Below, piece after piece: positions 25,004-33,888 of a stretch of DNA of 64,000 nt. A model generated the notes under the pieces. It searched no databases. It was given only the letters and a program-made list of their open reading frames with translations, and was not told the DNA's origin. Each line of letters starts with the position of its first letter. The stretch's first letter is position 1. The position numbers and the translations under genes were made by a program. This DNA comes from Betaproteobacteria bacterium. GTDB taxonomy: Bacteria; Pseudomonadota; Gammaproteobacteria; Burkholderiales; Rhodocyclaceae. Location: assembly GCA_016720065.1 (NCBI GenBank), contig JADJXY010000002.1, forward strand, positions 1,563,001 through 1,627,000, given 5' to 3'.

Positions 25004-26220
25004 GGCAACCTACGTCGGAATCCGTTCCGCAAACCTGGGTGGTAACCGATTCCCGGATAATCGATAAATCCCCACTCATCGATGTGATCTGGATTCAGGG
25101 CGATATCGATGCGAGCCAAGGCAAGGATGCGAAACCAACTATCCCAGAGGTCTGACTCTCCCCAGCCTCGGGAATAGACGCTCCAGTGAGTGTGAATGGA
25201 ATTGTGCTTGTTGCGCTGCAAGGTGATTCCATAACGGAGTCGCTCAGCCAGCAGGGGCATACATCGGCCTGCCGAGATGGCATGGGCGGCAAACCGGCAC
25301 AAATTCCGGATACTCCGCGGGCGGACATAGACAGATTCGCAAAAACCACCGTCATCGCGCTGGTTGCTTGCGATGCTGGAGGCAGTTTTCACCAGGGTAG
25401 AGCGCGTGGCGATATCCTGTAATCTCCCCTCCGGAGTCAGCATGAACACCGCATCGTAGTCATAACACCCGCCGCCCCCGGGATACGGCGCGAAGTGGCC
25501 CTCGCGATCAGCCAGTCGCCTCACTGCGACCAAAGCTTCCTCCCGCCGTGGATTTTCCACTCCCAGGTATTCGAGCAGTTCATGTTGGTGGTAACCGTTC
25601 TGGAATTGGAGGTGGGTCATCGCCGTGGTTTCTCCCCAAAAGCCGAAACGGTTCATGTGGGCAAGGTGCAGCCTGACCCATTCCTCGATGGCCGCATGGG
25701 TATCGATCCCAAGATAATCCCGGGCATGAATCAGAAATATTCCGACAAACATTGCCTGGTTCCCCGATCCAGCGCGTCCTTCCAAACAACCATGGGACCC
25801 AAGTTCTAGGCCCACAGGACGCGCCAGTTGTTCCTTGACGAGGTCAGCGAGAGGATCCTGGCGCAGTTCGTCCAGGAGAGCCAGGGCACTCAGAGAGAAG
25901 GTCAGCAACTGGCGAAATGGCTTGTCGCCAGTCCTGTCGCCGCATCGTTGCCGTTCAGCCCGCACAGCAACCCGGATGGTCATCGCAAGTTCTTCGGAAG
26001 GCAGCGGAAACGGCAACTTCAGGGTATGGCAAAGAAAAACGTAGAAACAACGGGCGTAGGGACTTGGATCGGCGCGTGGGGTTAGACGGAAGTCCTGCGA
26101 TCCGACTTCGGCACGCGAGAGGAAGCGAGACAGGTCGGACCGAATTTTCCCCAGACTGGCAAGCGCATTGGTGCCGCCTTGTCGTTGAGTTTCTGCTGTC
26201 AGAGGCGCTCGAGTATCCAT
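25000..26220 (-). CDS. uncharacterised protein, possible alpha/alpha-toroid
   Basis: 406 residues, not recognised. No signal peptide or clear membrane helix. It is rich in helical hairpins: FRQLLTFSLSALALLDELR, AMFVGIFLIHARDYLGID, IEEWVRLHLAHMNRFGFWG and THLQFQNGYHQHELLEYLGV, with aromatic and acidic motifs GGCYDYDAVFML and SNQRDDGGFCES. The Q-x-x-DGGF phrase resembles the QW-type repeats of alpha/alpha-toroid proteins (terpene cyclases, prenyltransferases) and of some polysaccharide lyases, but I would not assign an activity. It lies between an acyltransferase and a GT-B glycosyltransferase, overlapping the latter, so a role in surface-glycan synthesis or modification is likely. Confidence 0.7.
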   Translation of the reverse strand: MDTRAPLTAETQRQGGTNALASLGKIRSDLSRFLSRAEVGSQDFRLTPRADPSPYARCFYVFLCHTLKLPFPLPSEELAMTIRVAVRAERQRCGDRTGDKPFRQLLTFSLSALALLDELRQDPLADLVKEQLARPVGLELGSHGCLEGRAGSGNQAMFVGIFLIHARDYLGIDTHAAIEEWVRLHLAHMNRFGFWGETTAMTHLQFQNGYHQHELLEYLGVENPRREEALVAVRRLADREGHFAPYPGGGGCYDYDAVFMLTPEGRLQDIATRSTLVKTASSIASNQRDDGGFCESVYVRPRSIRNLCRFAAHAISAGRCMPLLAERLRYGITLQRNKHNSIHTHWSVYSRGWGESDLWDSWFRILALARIDIALNPDHIDEWGFIDYPGIGYHPGLRNGFRRRLP

Positions 26221-26316
26221 GTGAGGAATGAATTTCGTTTATTGGCTCAGGCGAGCCGGTCTCAGGCCAGGCGGCCGATACCAGCCATGCAACGTCGTGC
26301 CGTGGATCACCCTGAC

Positions 26317-27489
26317 CTACACACGTTCTCGCTTGCTAGGCAACGGACCAAGACAGGCCGGGCCGTCTACGCCGTCCGTGCCATCCTCGGATCCTGGACG
26401 CATGCGCGACTTGAGCCAATCGTGGCGACGCCGTTCCAGCGGCGCTTCAACGAGCCATGCTGTCAGCCCTGACACCGCGAGTGCGAGAATGCTCACGCAC
26501 ACGAAAGCCGCCAGATTATAGGAGTAGCGGCCCGCGCCCGGGGAGGCCCAGTGCAAAGAATCCGGAACGATCAGCACAAAGAGGTACGCACACAGCCAGT
26601 GTAGCAAATAGAGCGGGTATGACATGTGCCCAGCAAACTCGTCCAAAGAACGCAATCCGCCCCCTGCCCGTACATGCATCAGCGTACCCAATATAAGCAT
26701 CAGACAGGGCAAGGACATGAGGTACGCAAGAGTCACACTCTTGGGATGAACTAGGAAAGCGCAAACAACAATGCCCAGTACACCTGCGACAATTAACGAG
26801 TGTCGTCCCCGAAAAACAGCTTCATAGCGCTGCCGCCAGAACCACATCAAGCTTCCAATCGCATAAGGCAAAAGCGCTGCGGGCAGAAAGCTGTAAAGCA
26901 CCTGGCCCGCCAACGCAACCTCCCCTGCCTTCACGAGACCTCGGGCGTGCCACCAGAGCAGGGGGAACAATCCCCCAAGAAGAACCAACGTAGCCAAGGC
27001 AATACGACGGCTGCGTGCGAGGAAGAGGCAGGAGCAGAAGTACATGAGGATTTCGACATCCACCGCCCAGGACGAGGGGCTGAGCGAGACTTGAGTACGT
27101 CCAAGCCCGAACGTGGTCTGACCAACGATGAAAATATTGGCGATCCACTCGCCCAGCGCACTCGGATAGCCGAGGGCCGAATTCACCAGGCGAGCCCGGT
27201 CGAAATCCTGCGCGGCCCACAACACCAAACAGGTCAAGAACAGGCAGAACCAGTAGGTCGGATAAAGGCGGCGGGCACGACTGAGCAAGAAGCAGGCAAG
27301 TCCCCGAACATCCAGTCCATAACGTGTATTGAGGGCAGCGGTCATGAGTAGACCGCTAAGCATGAAGAAACCCCAAACCGCCGCCCCGGCAAAGAATTCG
27401 ACTCCACCAATGTGCGTGACAACGACAAGCAGCGCAGCAGTCAGGCGAAAAATTCCAAACACGACGTTTTCTCCGATAATCGTACCCAA
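26317..27489 (-). CDS. membrane acyltransferase (acyltransferase 3 / OafA-like)
   Basis: About 390 residues with roughly ten transmembrane helices. Family marks include FGIFRLTAALLVVVTHIGG (His in the first helix, where family 3 enzymes carry R/H), FFMLSGLLMTAAL, SRARRLYPTYWFCLFLTCLV, SSWAVDVEILMYF (WxxxxE) and SYPLYLLHWLCAYLFVL near the end. Such enzymes O-acetylate sugars at the cytoplasmic membrane. I favour the TTG at 27489, just after the upstream methyltransferase stop at 27500; an in-frame ATG at 27564 would overlap that gene by 65 nt. About 95 nt separate it from the next gene. Confidence 0.85.
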   Translation of the reverse strand: MGTIIGENVVFGIFRLTAALLVVVTHIGGVEFFAGAAVWGFFMLSGLLMTAALNTRYGLDVRGLACFLLSRARRLYPTYWFCLFLTCLVLWAAQDFDRARLVNSALGYPSALGEWIANIFIVGQTTFGLGRTQVSLSPSSWAVDVEILMYFCSCLFLARSRRIALATLVLLGGLFPLLWWHARGLVKAGEVALAGQVLYSFLPAALLPYAIGSLMWFWRQRYEAVFRGRHSLIVAGVLGIVVCAFLVHPKSVTLAYLMSLPCLMLILGTLMHVRAGGGLRSLDEFAGHMSYPLYLLHWLCAYLFVLIVPDSLHWASPGAGRYSYNLAAFVCVSILALAVSGLTAWLVEAPLERRRHDWLKSRMRPGSEDGTDGVDGPACLGPLPSKRERV

Positions 27490-27499
27490 CCCAACATGA

Positions 27500-28402
27500 T
27501 CATGAGCAACAGGGCTGCTCGACCGGCCCGATCCGAAACTGCGCAAGGGCCGTGGTTCTGCCATAGGGTGACCCGAGCGCAATTGCGGCGCGCTCCGCAA
27601 CGTAACGCGGACAACTCCGGAGAAGGCGAAGACCCGAGCAGGGCCGAAGACCGGCTCTGTCTATCAGCGCAAGCAAGGACGAGCGCTGAAACCCGTGCAA
27701 ATGCTCGAACGGAGAAAGCATGTGCATGGCTTTCCCGTCAAACGGATATCCCCGCCACAGAGCTGTGCCAAGGCGTGCAACATCCGGTACAGAAATACGC
27801 AGTACCGTCTGGTCATGACAATACTCCCGCAGGCCACGCAAGCTGCTGACAGGATCGGGAAGATGCTCAAGAACCTGCTCCAGGTTGATGACGTCGAATG
27901 TCCGTCCAGCAAGGATACCCAGGCTACCGATAACTTCGACTCCCCCGGCGTCGCGTTGTCTTCCAGCAGACGGCTCGTACGCGGTTACCCGGAAGCCCGC
28001 ACGCCGCGCTGCCACCGACCAGCGCCCAGCACCGCTGCCATAATCCAGAAGCGTCGGTTGCGGCGCTCCAGTCCTTCCAAGGCGCAACAGCCCTGTCATG
28101 GTGGCGAGCATTCTGGAAGTTGGCTGGGTCGATGGCTCCCCCCCCTTAAGACGCCGCCCCTGCGCGTACATCTGGAACAATGCGTCTTGATCTGGCTGCA
28201 TGTGATGCCAGATGTGGCCACAGCGCCCGCAACGCGCCATATCGAGGGACAAGTCCTGCTCCCAACCGTCCATACAGCCCCCGTATTTTTCACGGCTCAG
28301 ACGCAGGAAGGACTCGACGAGTAGTTGGTTCCGACGCTGTGGCCATTCTAGTTTCCGAGCGGCGCAGCAAGGGCAGGAGTCCACCGTCACCACACGGATC
28401 AC
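27500..28402 (-). CDS. class I methyltransferase with an N-terminal Zn-binding motif
   Basis: 300 residues. The N terminus has four cysteines in two pairs (SCPCCAARK and MARCGRCGHIWHHMQPD), a small zinc ribbon common in sugar-modifying methyltransferases. Then LLDYGSGAGRWSVAARRAGFRV (motif I), VTAYEPSAG, FDVINLEQVLEHLPDPVSSL and RISVPDVARLG. It is of the C-methyltransferase/Methyltransf_11 type. The GTG start overlaps the flippase stop. The substrate is probably a nucleotide sugar or a lipid-linked sugar. Confidence 0.82.
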   Translation of the reverse strand: MIRVVTVDSCPCCAARKLEWPQRRNQLLVESFLRLSREKYGGCMDGWEQDLSLDMARCGRCGHIWHHMQPDQDALFQMYAQGRRLKGGEPSTQPTSRMLATMTGLLRLGRTGAPQPTLLDYGSGAGRWSVAARRAGFRVTAYEPSAGRQRDAGGVEVIGSLGILAGRTFDVINLEQVLEHLPDPVSSLRGLREYCHDQTVLRISVPDVARLGTALWRGYPFDGKAMHMLSPFEHLHGFQRSSLLALIDRAGLRPCSGLRLLRSCPRYVAERAAIALGSPYGRTTALAQFRIGPVEQPCCS

Positions 28403-29961
28403 GATTGACCGCCCTTAGCGAAGCACCCCTTGAGAATGCCTCTTAACCGCGCGCGATGTGCCGGCGATACCACAAAGCTGAAGGCGAGAATTGCAGCGAG
28501 CACTAGCGCGGGCAAGGCGATAGTCACCGTGCCCACCAGCCCCGGCGAGAGGATGGAGAACAATGGAAGCGCCCCCAAGAGAGGCAGAGAGCACAACAAG
28601 GGTCGAAGCCAGATCTCACCGTGAAGCGCGAACAGCGAAACGCCGAAATAACTCGCCAATTCCCTTGTCAAGAGCCCGCAGGCTCTGAACAGGTAGGAAA
28701 TCGCCACGCCACAGGCCATGCCAACTGGTCCAAGCGCATCAATTCCCATCAATACACATCCTATGCTCAAGCCAAGTAGCGCTCCCATCAGTTCCCCTCG
28801 TGCAGCAACCCTATGCCGGCCTACGGAAACCAGAATCGTACGTGCCAGAAAGGCAGGAATCGCAGCGCAGTACCCCGCGTAGATCAAAAGGAGGGCAATG
28901 TACATCGCCCTGCCACGATCCGGCGAAAGCGCCTCAGCACCGAGCCAAGCGGGCAATGCCACGGGTGCCAGCACGAAGACCGCCACGAAGAGAAACAAGC
29001 CCGCCATCAGGGTATACCGGGCAGCGTTGACGTAGATGCTGTGGAGTACCGCTACCTGGTTACTTGCATCCAGCTGGCTCGCCACTGGAGCCATGATCTG
29101 ATTGGCAATCCCCAGAAACGGGCCGAGGCTGACCACCAGCATCACGGGAAGAGCGACGAGCGCCACAGCATCTGCGCCGACAAAAAACCCCACGAGCATC
29201 GCCGACCCCTGGCGCAACAATACGGCGGAAAGTGTGACGATCATGGCGGCCAGACTGATATCAAGCAGAGCACGCATCGCTGCGCGGCGAATCAGTCCGC
29301 TCTGAAACAGCGTATATGGAGAGGACCGACCGGCGCAGAGAAACAGAGCCAGCCCCGCCAGAAATGCAGGACCGAATACCGCCAGGGAAAGCGCGATCAA
29401 GGCATGGTCCTCGACCATGGTGCAGGCGGCAATGACCAAGGTTACCCGGAGCAGGAGTGCGATTCCATCAACGCCTGCCTGAAGAGCAAATTGATGCTGA
29501 CTAGCCAGCACACCTATCGCGCTCCTTAAAGGCAGGGTCATCCCGGTCAGCACAAGTGCAATCGTGAGCATCCATGCGCCCTCGGAAGCGGAATCCGGGG
29601 GCAATGAAAAAATCTGGGGGAACACCTGTCCGATTGGATAGGCCAAGAGCACGAGCACGAGCCCCATGCCCAGCAGGAGCACGATAGCCGAAGTGGAATG
29701 CTCGGAATAGGCTGCTCCATTCCTTTGCGCATGATCGCGAGAAAGAAAGCGCCCGAGGCTGGAGGCGAGCCCGAGCTCAAGCAATTGAAAATGGCTGGCC
29801 AGTTGCTGGACAAGCAACCACACGCCCAAGCCTTCGAGACCGAATCTTCGGGTCACGAGGGGAACGCTGACAAGGGCGAAAAGAAGGGTTCCGGCCTGAA
29901 GAAGCCAAGTGGCCCCGACATTGATCGCTGAACGCCGCAACCCGGGGAGCTTAGGTCCCAT
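28399..29961 (-). CDS. Wzx-like polysaccharide flippase (MATE/MVF superfamily)
   Basis: 520 residues, about 12 to 14 hydrophobic helices: TWLLQAGTLLFALVSVPLVTRRFG, IVLLLGMGLVLVLLAYPIG, MAGLFLFVAVFVLAPVALPAWLG and LVGTVTIALPALVLAAILAFSFVV among them. RRFGLEGLGVWLLVQQLASHFQLLELGLASSLGRF matches the N-terminal region of Wzx/RfbX proteins. It moves undecaprenyl-linked units across the inner membrane. The ATG at 29961 overlaps the previous gene. No Wzy-like protein is seen nearby. Confidence 0.87.
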   Translation of the reverse strand: MGPKLPGLRRSAINVGATWLLQAGTLLFALVSVPLVTRRFGLEGLGVWLLVQQLASHFQLLELGLASSLGRFLSRDHAQRNGAAYSEHSTSAIVLLLGMGLVLVLLAYPIGQVFPQIFSLPPDSASEGAWMLTIALVLTGMTLPLRSAIGVLASQHQFALQAGVDGIALLLRVTLVIAACTMVEDHALIALSLAVFGPAFLAGLALFLCAGRSSPYTLFQSGLIRRAAMRALLDISLAAMIVTLSAVLLRQGSAMLVGFFVGADAVALVALPVMLVVSLGPFLGIANQIMAPVASQLDASNQVAVLHSIYVNAARYTLMAGLFLFVAVFVLAPVALPAWLGAEALSPDRGRAMYIALLLIYAGYCAAIPAFLARTILVSVGRHRVAARGELMGALLGLSIGCVLMGIDALGPVGMACGVAISYLFRACGLLTRELASYFGVSLFALHGEIWLRPLLCSLPLLGALPLFSILSPGLVGTVTIALPALVLAAILAFSFVVSPAHRARLRGILKGCFAKGGQS

Positions 29962-31513
29962 TTCTCTCCGCACGGGCGAGTTCGTCACGGATCCGGCTGC
30001 AGCAATACTCGGCGAGCGCCGAATAATCCTGTGCGCGGCGCTCCTCACTGGACAGACCTTCGCGACCCTCGTTGTGGCGCCCAGTCTTGGCAAGCAGGAC
30101 GCTGTAGAGGTCTACCGGCACGGCACCCAAGACGTTGGCCGCAAAAAAACGTTCCAGAGCATCTTCTTCGAGGCGATAACTTGCAAGGAGGTCCCGTATT
30201 TCAGAGGCCGTGGCATGAAGCGAAACAACCTGTCGCACCATCGAGGAAGGCAGATTCCCGTAAGTGGGTATTCCAAAGGTCACCACCGGCTTGCCGAGAA
30301 CGGCAGCTTCCAGGCCCGTGCTCCCGGAGATGACGGCGACGAGGGCGGCTTGGCCGATCACCGCGTGGGTGGACATCAGCGGGTCAACCATGAGGACATT
30401 GGGAATCTCGAGCAGCTTGCGGTAGTAACCGGAGGGGCGAAATCCCAGGGCCCGTGGATGCTCCTTGACGACAAGTTGCATACCAGCCGGCAAACTGAGC
30501 GCCAAATGCCGGATGAGCTCGATCTGGTTCTGAAACGGGCGTCCGAACACCTGGAGCGAAACCTCGGGTTCGAAATGCAACGGAAAGAACGTATAGGGGC
30601 GAAGCTGAACGAGATCCCGCGCGCCGAGCAGTTTCCCCCGCAGGTGCAATTGAACCCCCATCCAGCGTATCGGTTGAAGGATATGGCCATAGAGGGCGTT
30701 AAACATGGCACTCTCGACGTGGTTATCTTGCCCCACGACGGGGTGAAGGCGATTTTTCAGATCCCGTGCCAGGCCCCTGATTCCACCAAAGATACCCCTG
30801 AGCGGCCGCAGGCGCGTGGTGGACTTGAGTGCCCCCTCGTAGCGCACCCCGCGTTCCCTGATCCTGACTAGATGGCGTCTGGCAATATCCACCGCCGCCT
30901 CGGGCATCCCTTCTGGATCATCAATCCGCCGTGCAATGTGATGTGAAAGATGAATGGCATCATCGTTCAGTGCAACGTAGTTGCCGATCTTGGTGGCTTT
31001 GAGCTGCAAATAGGCAATACCCTGGGCCTTGGCAAAGCGATACAGCAGGTAGTCGCCGAAAGTTGACGTTCCAAAGCCAAGGATGAGATCGGGTCTATGG
31101 GTATCCAGGAATCCTGCGATGCGCTCAATGGCTTCCTGGATGATTCCGTACATCTGGATGTACGAGAAGCGCGGCCCGTAATCCTGACGCAACTTGCAAC
31201 GCTTCCCGAAGAAAATGCGGCGATCGGCAAGCAACGCGTTCCACAGTACCGGGTCACCCAGAACGGCCTCCCATCGGCCCAGGGCAGCCCAGTCAGGCTG
31301 CCGCCGCAGTCCGTTGCCGGTGATTTCCCATTCCTTGAGCAGTGGGAACGTTCCATCGGCAAGCGCGGCCTCCTGAGATGCCAGGGCATAAAATTCCTGA
31401 GAATCTGCGACGTACGCGGAGACTTCGCTCAGGGACAAAGGCGCCTTCAGCATCTCGGAGAGACGCAGGAAGACCCTGAGGTTGCTGCCTTGGGTAACGC
31501 CAAGAATCCTCAC
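29951..31513 (-). CDS. capsule-synthesis-like protein (KpsS/KpsC/LipB-related)
   Basis: 520 residues from a GTG at 31511-31513. The C-terminal half resembles the Capsule_synth fold: VFGRPFQNQIELIRHLALSLPAG, LVVKEHPRALGFRPSGYYRKL, NVLMVDPLMSTHAVIGQAALVAVISGSTGLEAAVLGKPVVTFG and YGNLPSSMVRQV. The KEHPR motif and the S-G-S-x-G-x-E-A loop are those of Kdo transferases KpsC/KpsS and of related glycosyltransferases. The N-terminal half (about 250 residues) with LILGFGTSTFGDYLLYRFAK I do not recognise. It overlaps the CMP-sugar synthetase gene, so a role in transferring or handling the CMP-activated acid sugar is plausible. Confidence 0.75.
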   Translation of the reverse strand: MRILGVTQGSNLRVFLRLSEMLKAPLSLSEVSAYVADSQEFYALASQEAALADGTFPLLKEWEITGNGLRRQPDWAALGRWEAVLGDPVLWNALLADRRIFFGKRCKLRQDYGPRFSYIQMYGIIQEAIERIAGFLDTHRPDLILGFGTSTFGDYLLYRFAKAQGIAYLQLKATKIGNYVALNDDAIHLSHHIARRIDDPEGMPEAAVDIARRHLVRIRERGVRYEGALKSTTRLRPLRGIFGGIRGLARDLKNRLHPVVGQDNHVESAMFNALYGHILQPIRWMGVQLHLRGKLLGARDLVQLRPYTFFPLHFEPEVSLQVFGRPFQNQIELIRHLALSLPAGMQLVVKEHPRALGFRPSGYYRKLLEIPNVLMVDPLMSTHAVIGQAALVAVISGSTGLEAAVLGKPVVTFGIPTYGNLPSSMVRQVVSLHATASEIRDLLASYRLEEDALERFFAANVLGAVPVDLYSVLLAKTGRHNEGREGLSSEERRAQDYSALAEYCCSRIRDELARAERNGT

Positions 31514-32244
31514 GACCGCTCCGCGTCCAGCAACCCGTAAGCCCTCAGATCGTCCCGAAAGAACTCGGCGAGGGCCCGGGCCATGGCGAGTTGCTCCGGG
31601 CGATCAATGTCGATTTCCATTTCCGGGCGACTGAGGACAAAGCCGCGAATCCTGTGGCCAAAAAAACTGCCCTTGGCGATGGTGCGAGAGACACGAAGGA
31701 TATAGAAGGAACCGGTATTCGCGTAGCGCGGGACTTCGCTCCTCCGCCTCCGGGGCAGCGGCACCTCGGGTACAAATTGGCCGCCATCCAGACGTCCGCC
31801 GAGTTCGTCGTCGAGCCTCAAGGCAAACACGCTATCTGCATCCGGATCACCGGCCATGAGCCCCATCGCTCCCGCAATATCTCCTGGGCAACGGAAGGGG
31901 TGGGTAGGCTGGAGCAGCACCAGAAGATCCGGTCTCCGCCCCCGAGCAGCCTCGATATATTCCAGGGCGTGCGCAATAACCATCTGGTTGCTCACCAGAG
32001 GATCGCAAAGACTTGCCGGTCTCAGAATTGGATGAGCGCCCCAACTCGCTCCGGAATCAAGCAATTCCTGCGATTCACTACTGACAAAGGTCTCCGCAAT
32101 TCCGGGAGTATGGAGTCCAGCACGCACCGAATAAACGTACAGCGCCTGACCCCCGACCTCCTGAAGATTCTTGTTCGGAACCCTCTGGGATGTGAGCTTT
32201 GCGGGAACCAGGGCAACCGTATAGGGTGCCGACTCGGCAATCAT
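31510..32244 (-). CDS. CMP-nonulosonate (acylneuraminate-type) cytidylyltransferase
   Basis: 244 residues: ALVPAKLTSQRVPNKNLQEVGGQAL (nucleotide-binding loop), SVRAGLHTPGI, LRPASLCDPLVSNQMVIAHAL, LLVLLQPTHPFRCPGDI, then RYANTGSFYILR and EMEIDIDRPEQL (the metal-binding D-x-D). This is the NeuA/PseF/LegF fold, which activates a nonulosonic acid with CTP. It overlaps both the DapA-like gene upstream and the KpsS-like gene downstream by 4 nt. Which acid is used (Neu5Ac, Leg, or other) cannot be read from the sequence. Confidence 0.85.
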   Translation of the reverse strand: MIAESAPYTVALVPAKLTSQRVPNKNLQEVGGQALYVYSVRAGLHTPGIAETFVSSESQELLDSGASWGAHPILRPASLCDPLVSNQMVIAHALEYIEAARGRRPDLLVLLQPTHPFRCPGDIAGAMGLMAGDPDADSVFALRLDDELGGRLDGGQFVPEVPLPRRRRSEVPRYANTGSFYILRVSRTIAKGSFFGHRIRGFVLSRPEMEIDIDRPEQLAMARALAEFFRDDLRAYGLLDAERS

Positions 32245-33146
32245 CTACGCGCCCAGTCGAACCCAGACTCGACCAGGATTTCGCGCAAGCGCGTCTTTTC
32301 CGTATCGTTGAGTGTCCGGTAAAGCGGATTCACGGCATCGCCGCAAATTCCGCGCAATGAAAGCATGTACTTTTCTTCCGCACAATATTCGCCGTTTTCG
32401 GTTCGCGGAAACGAACGGGAAAGTCGGATCATGTCGAACTGCCTCGTCCGAGCCTCATCGAGACGCCCTGCCTTGAAGGCGTCATAGAGCTCGACGAAGC
32501 GCTCGGGATAGACCGACGCCTCGCTAGTGGTATGGGCTTCCGCACCCAAGGCAAGCATTTGAAAGAACTGCCCGCCCCCTGCCCCGATGACATCAAAGTC
32601 GTCCGAACGGTGCATCAGGGTCAGCGTCAACTCCGAAAGGTTGTAACCGCCTATCTTGATGCCTCCCACGTTGGGATGGCCTTTCACTGCGCGAATGACA
32701 TTGTCGGGAATCGGCCGCCCACGTTTCGGGTTGTGATACATCCACAACGGAACAGGGAAGCGATCCGCCAAGGTCTCGACGAGGTGAATGAGGCGCGCAT
32801 CGCCCATCTTCAGGTCGTAGGGGAGAACGTGCAGGCCATGGAGATCGAGGTCGGCGAGTTTGTCCGCATAGTCGAGGATGTCGCCGATGGCCGTCAAACC
32901 TGTGCCCACGACCAGGGGAATACGCCCTCGGGCTGCCGCAGCCGTTTCGCGGGCCACCACCAGCCGTTCCTTGACCGACATATTGATGTCTTCGCTCGCC
33001 GATCCCAGAACCCACAGGCCCCCAACCCCGGCCTGCACCAGAAAGTCGACAAGCCGGTGAATCCCTTCGACATCCGGACTTCCGCCCGGATGCATGGGAA
33101 CGACCATCACCGGAACCACACCTTTAAGAAATTGCCTAGTTGCCAT
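32241..33146 (-). CDS. DapA/NanA-superfamily aldolase in the nonulosonate cluster
   Basis: 301 residues, class I pyruvate-aldolase TIM barrel: GVVPVMVVPMHPGGSPDVEGIHRLVDFLVQAG, LGSASEDINMSVKERLVVARE, VVGTGLTAIGDILDYA, the catalytic Tyr in LWMYHNPKRG and the Schiff-base Lys in VGGIKIGGYN, with GAGGGQFFQMLALGAEA following. Catalytic Tyr and Lys are conserved, so it should be an active lyase or synthase. The SASED phrase takes the place of the usual GTTGE, so the substrate differs from DHDPS. Its position next to a CMP-sugar synthetase is unusual, since NanA normally degrades sialic acid. See the findings. Confidence 0.85.
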   Translation of the reverse strand: MATRQFLKGVVPVMVVPMHPGGSPDVEGIHRLVDFLVQAGVGGLWVLGSASEDINMSVKERLVVARETAAAARGRIPLVVGTGLTAIGDILDYADKLADLDLHGLHVLPYDLKMGDARLIHLVETLADRFPVPLWMYHNPKRGRPIPDNVIRAVKGHPNVGGIKIGGYNLSELTLTLMHRSDDFDVIGAGGGQFFQMLALGAEAHTTSEASVYPERFVELYDAFKAGRLDEARTRQFDMIRLSRSFPRTENGEYCAEEKYMLSLRGICGDAVNPLYRTLNDTEKTRLREILVESGFDWARR

Positions 33147-33159
33147 CGTGGAAGCCTCG

Positions 33160-33888
33160 TCAGGGTGAAGGCAAATCGTGACCAGCAGGGTCGCCGATTC
33201 GCGTAAAGATGGAGAAATACTCGTAGTCGTCTGCTAGCCTCTCGCCCATAAGCGCCGTCTCCGTGCAGTCGTAACGACCACGCAGGGCCTGCTCAAGGGC
33301 TCGCACCGTCGCATGCCGACCGTCGACGACGATGACACGTGGGGGAAAGACCCTCAGTTGTCGAAATACGTCGTCGTTGACCGCATCCTTGCGCTTTACG
33401 CCCTCAATTCGAAGTGAGGGGCCGTCGACAAAAATCAAATCGAAGTAGCGATCAGGGACGAGGCCATAGCCAACGGCAGGAACCCCATCCAGCGTTCCGA
33501 CGACCGGGTCGGCATTGCGCAATTCGAAGTGACTATCGCCCACTTCAATCCCCGCCAGACGCCGCGCGTTGTCTAGCCAGGCTGCACTTTCGTCAATCGA
33601 CCGCAATTGCCCGCCGTGAGTGCGTACATGGGCGGCAAAGACTGAAGTACTTGAACCCGATCCATATTCCAGAATCGATGTCGGTCTGAAACGCACAAGA
33701 ATCTGTTGCAGCTGGAAAAGCTTGTAGGGCTGAAAATCATGTCTCAACCCCCCGGCATCGCGGAACTTCCTCAGTACCTCATCGATTCCGGCATAGGCAG
33801 GCGTATTTAGCCGTCGGTGGCGCTGATGAATCGCGGCAATGTTCCTGCGGCGCAACCACAGCCCAATGCGTGAAAACGGCCACATCAA
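33160..33888 (-). CDS. SAM-dependent methyltransferase-like protein (class I)
   Basis: 242 residues: YKLFQLQQILVRFRPTSILEYGSGSSTSVFAAHV (motif I ILEYGSGSST), a second strand acidic region (LRSIDESAAWLDNARR), then YFDLIFVDGPSLRIEGVKRKDAVN and PRVIVVDGRHATVRALEQ. The E-Y-G-S-G-S-S-T and FVDGP pattern is found in small methyltransferase-like proteins of polysaccharide loci. Its start overlaps the stop of the 2-hydroxyacid dehydrogenase gene and it ends 13 nt before the aldolase, so it belongs to one translational block. Activity on a sugar precursor is inferred. Confidence 0.7.
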   Translation of the reverse strand: MMWPFSRIGLWLRRRNIAAIHQRHRRLNTPAYAGIDEVLRKFRDAGGLRHDFQPYKLFQLQQILVRFRPTSILEYGSGSSTSVFAAHVRTHGGQLRSIDESAAWLDNARRLAGIEVGDSHFELRNADPVVGTLDGVPAVGYGLVPDRYFDLIFVDGPSLRIEGVKRKDAVNDDVFRQLRVFPPRVIVVDGRHATVRALEQALRGRYDCTETALMGERLADDYEYFSIFTRIGDPAGHDLPSP

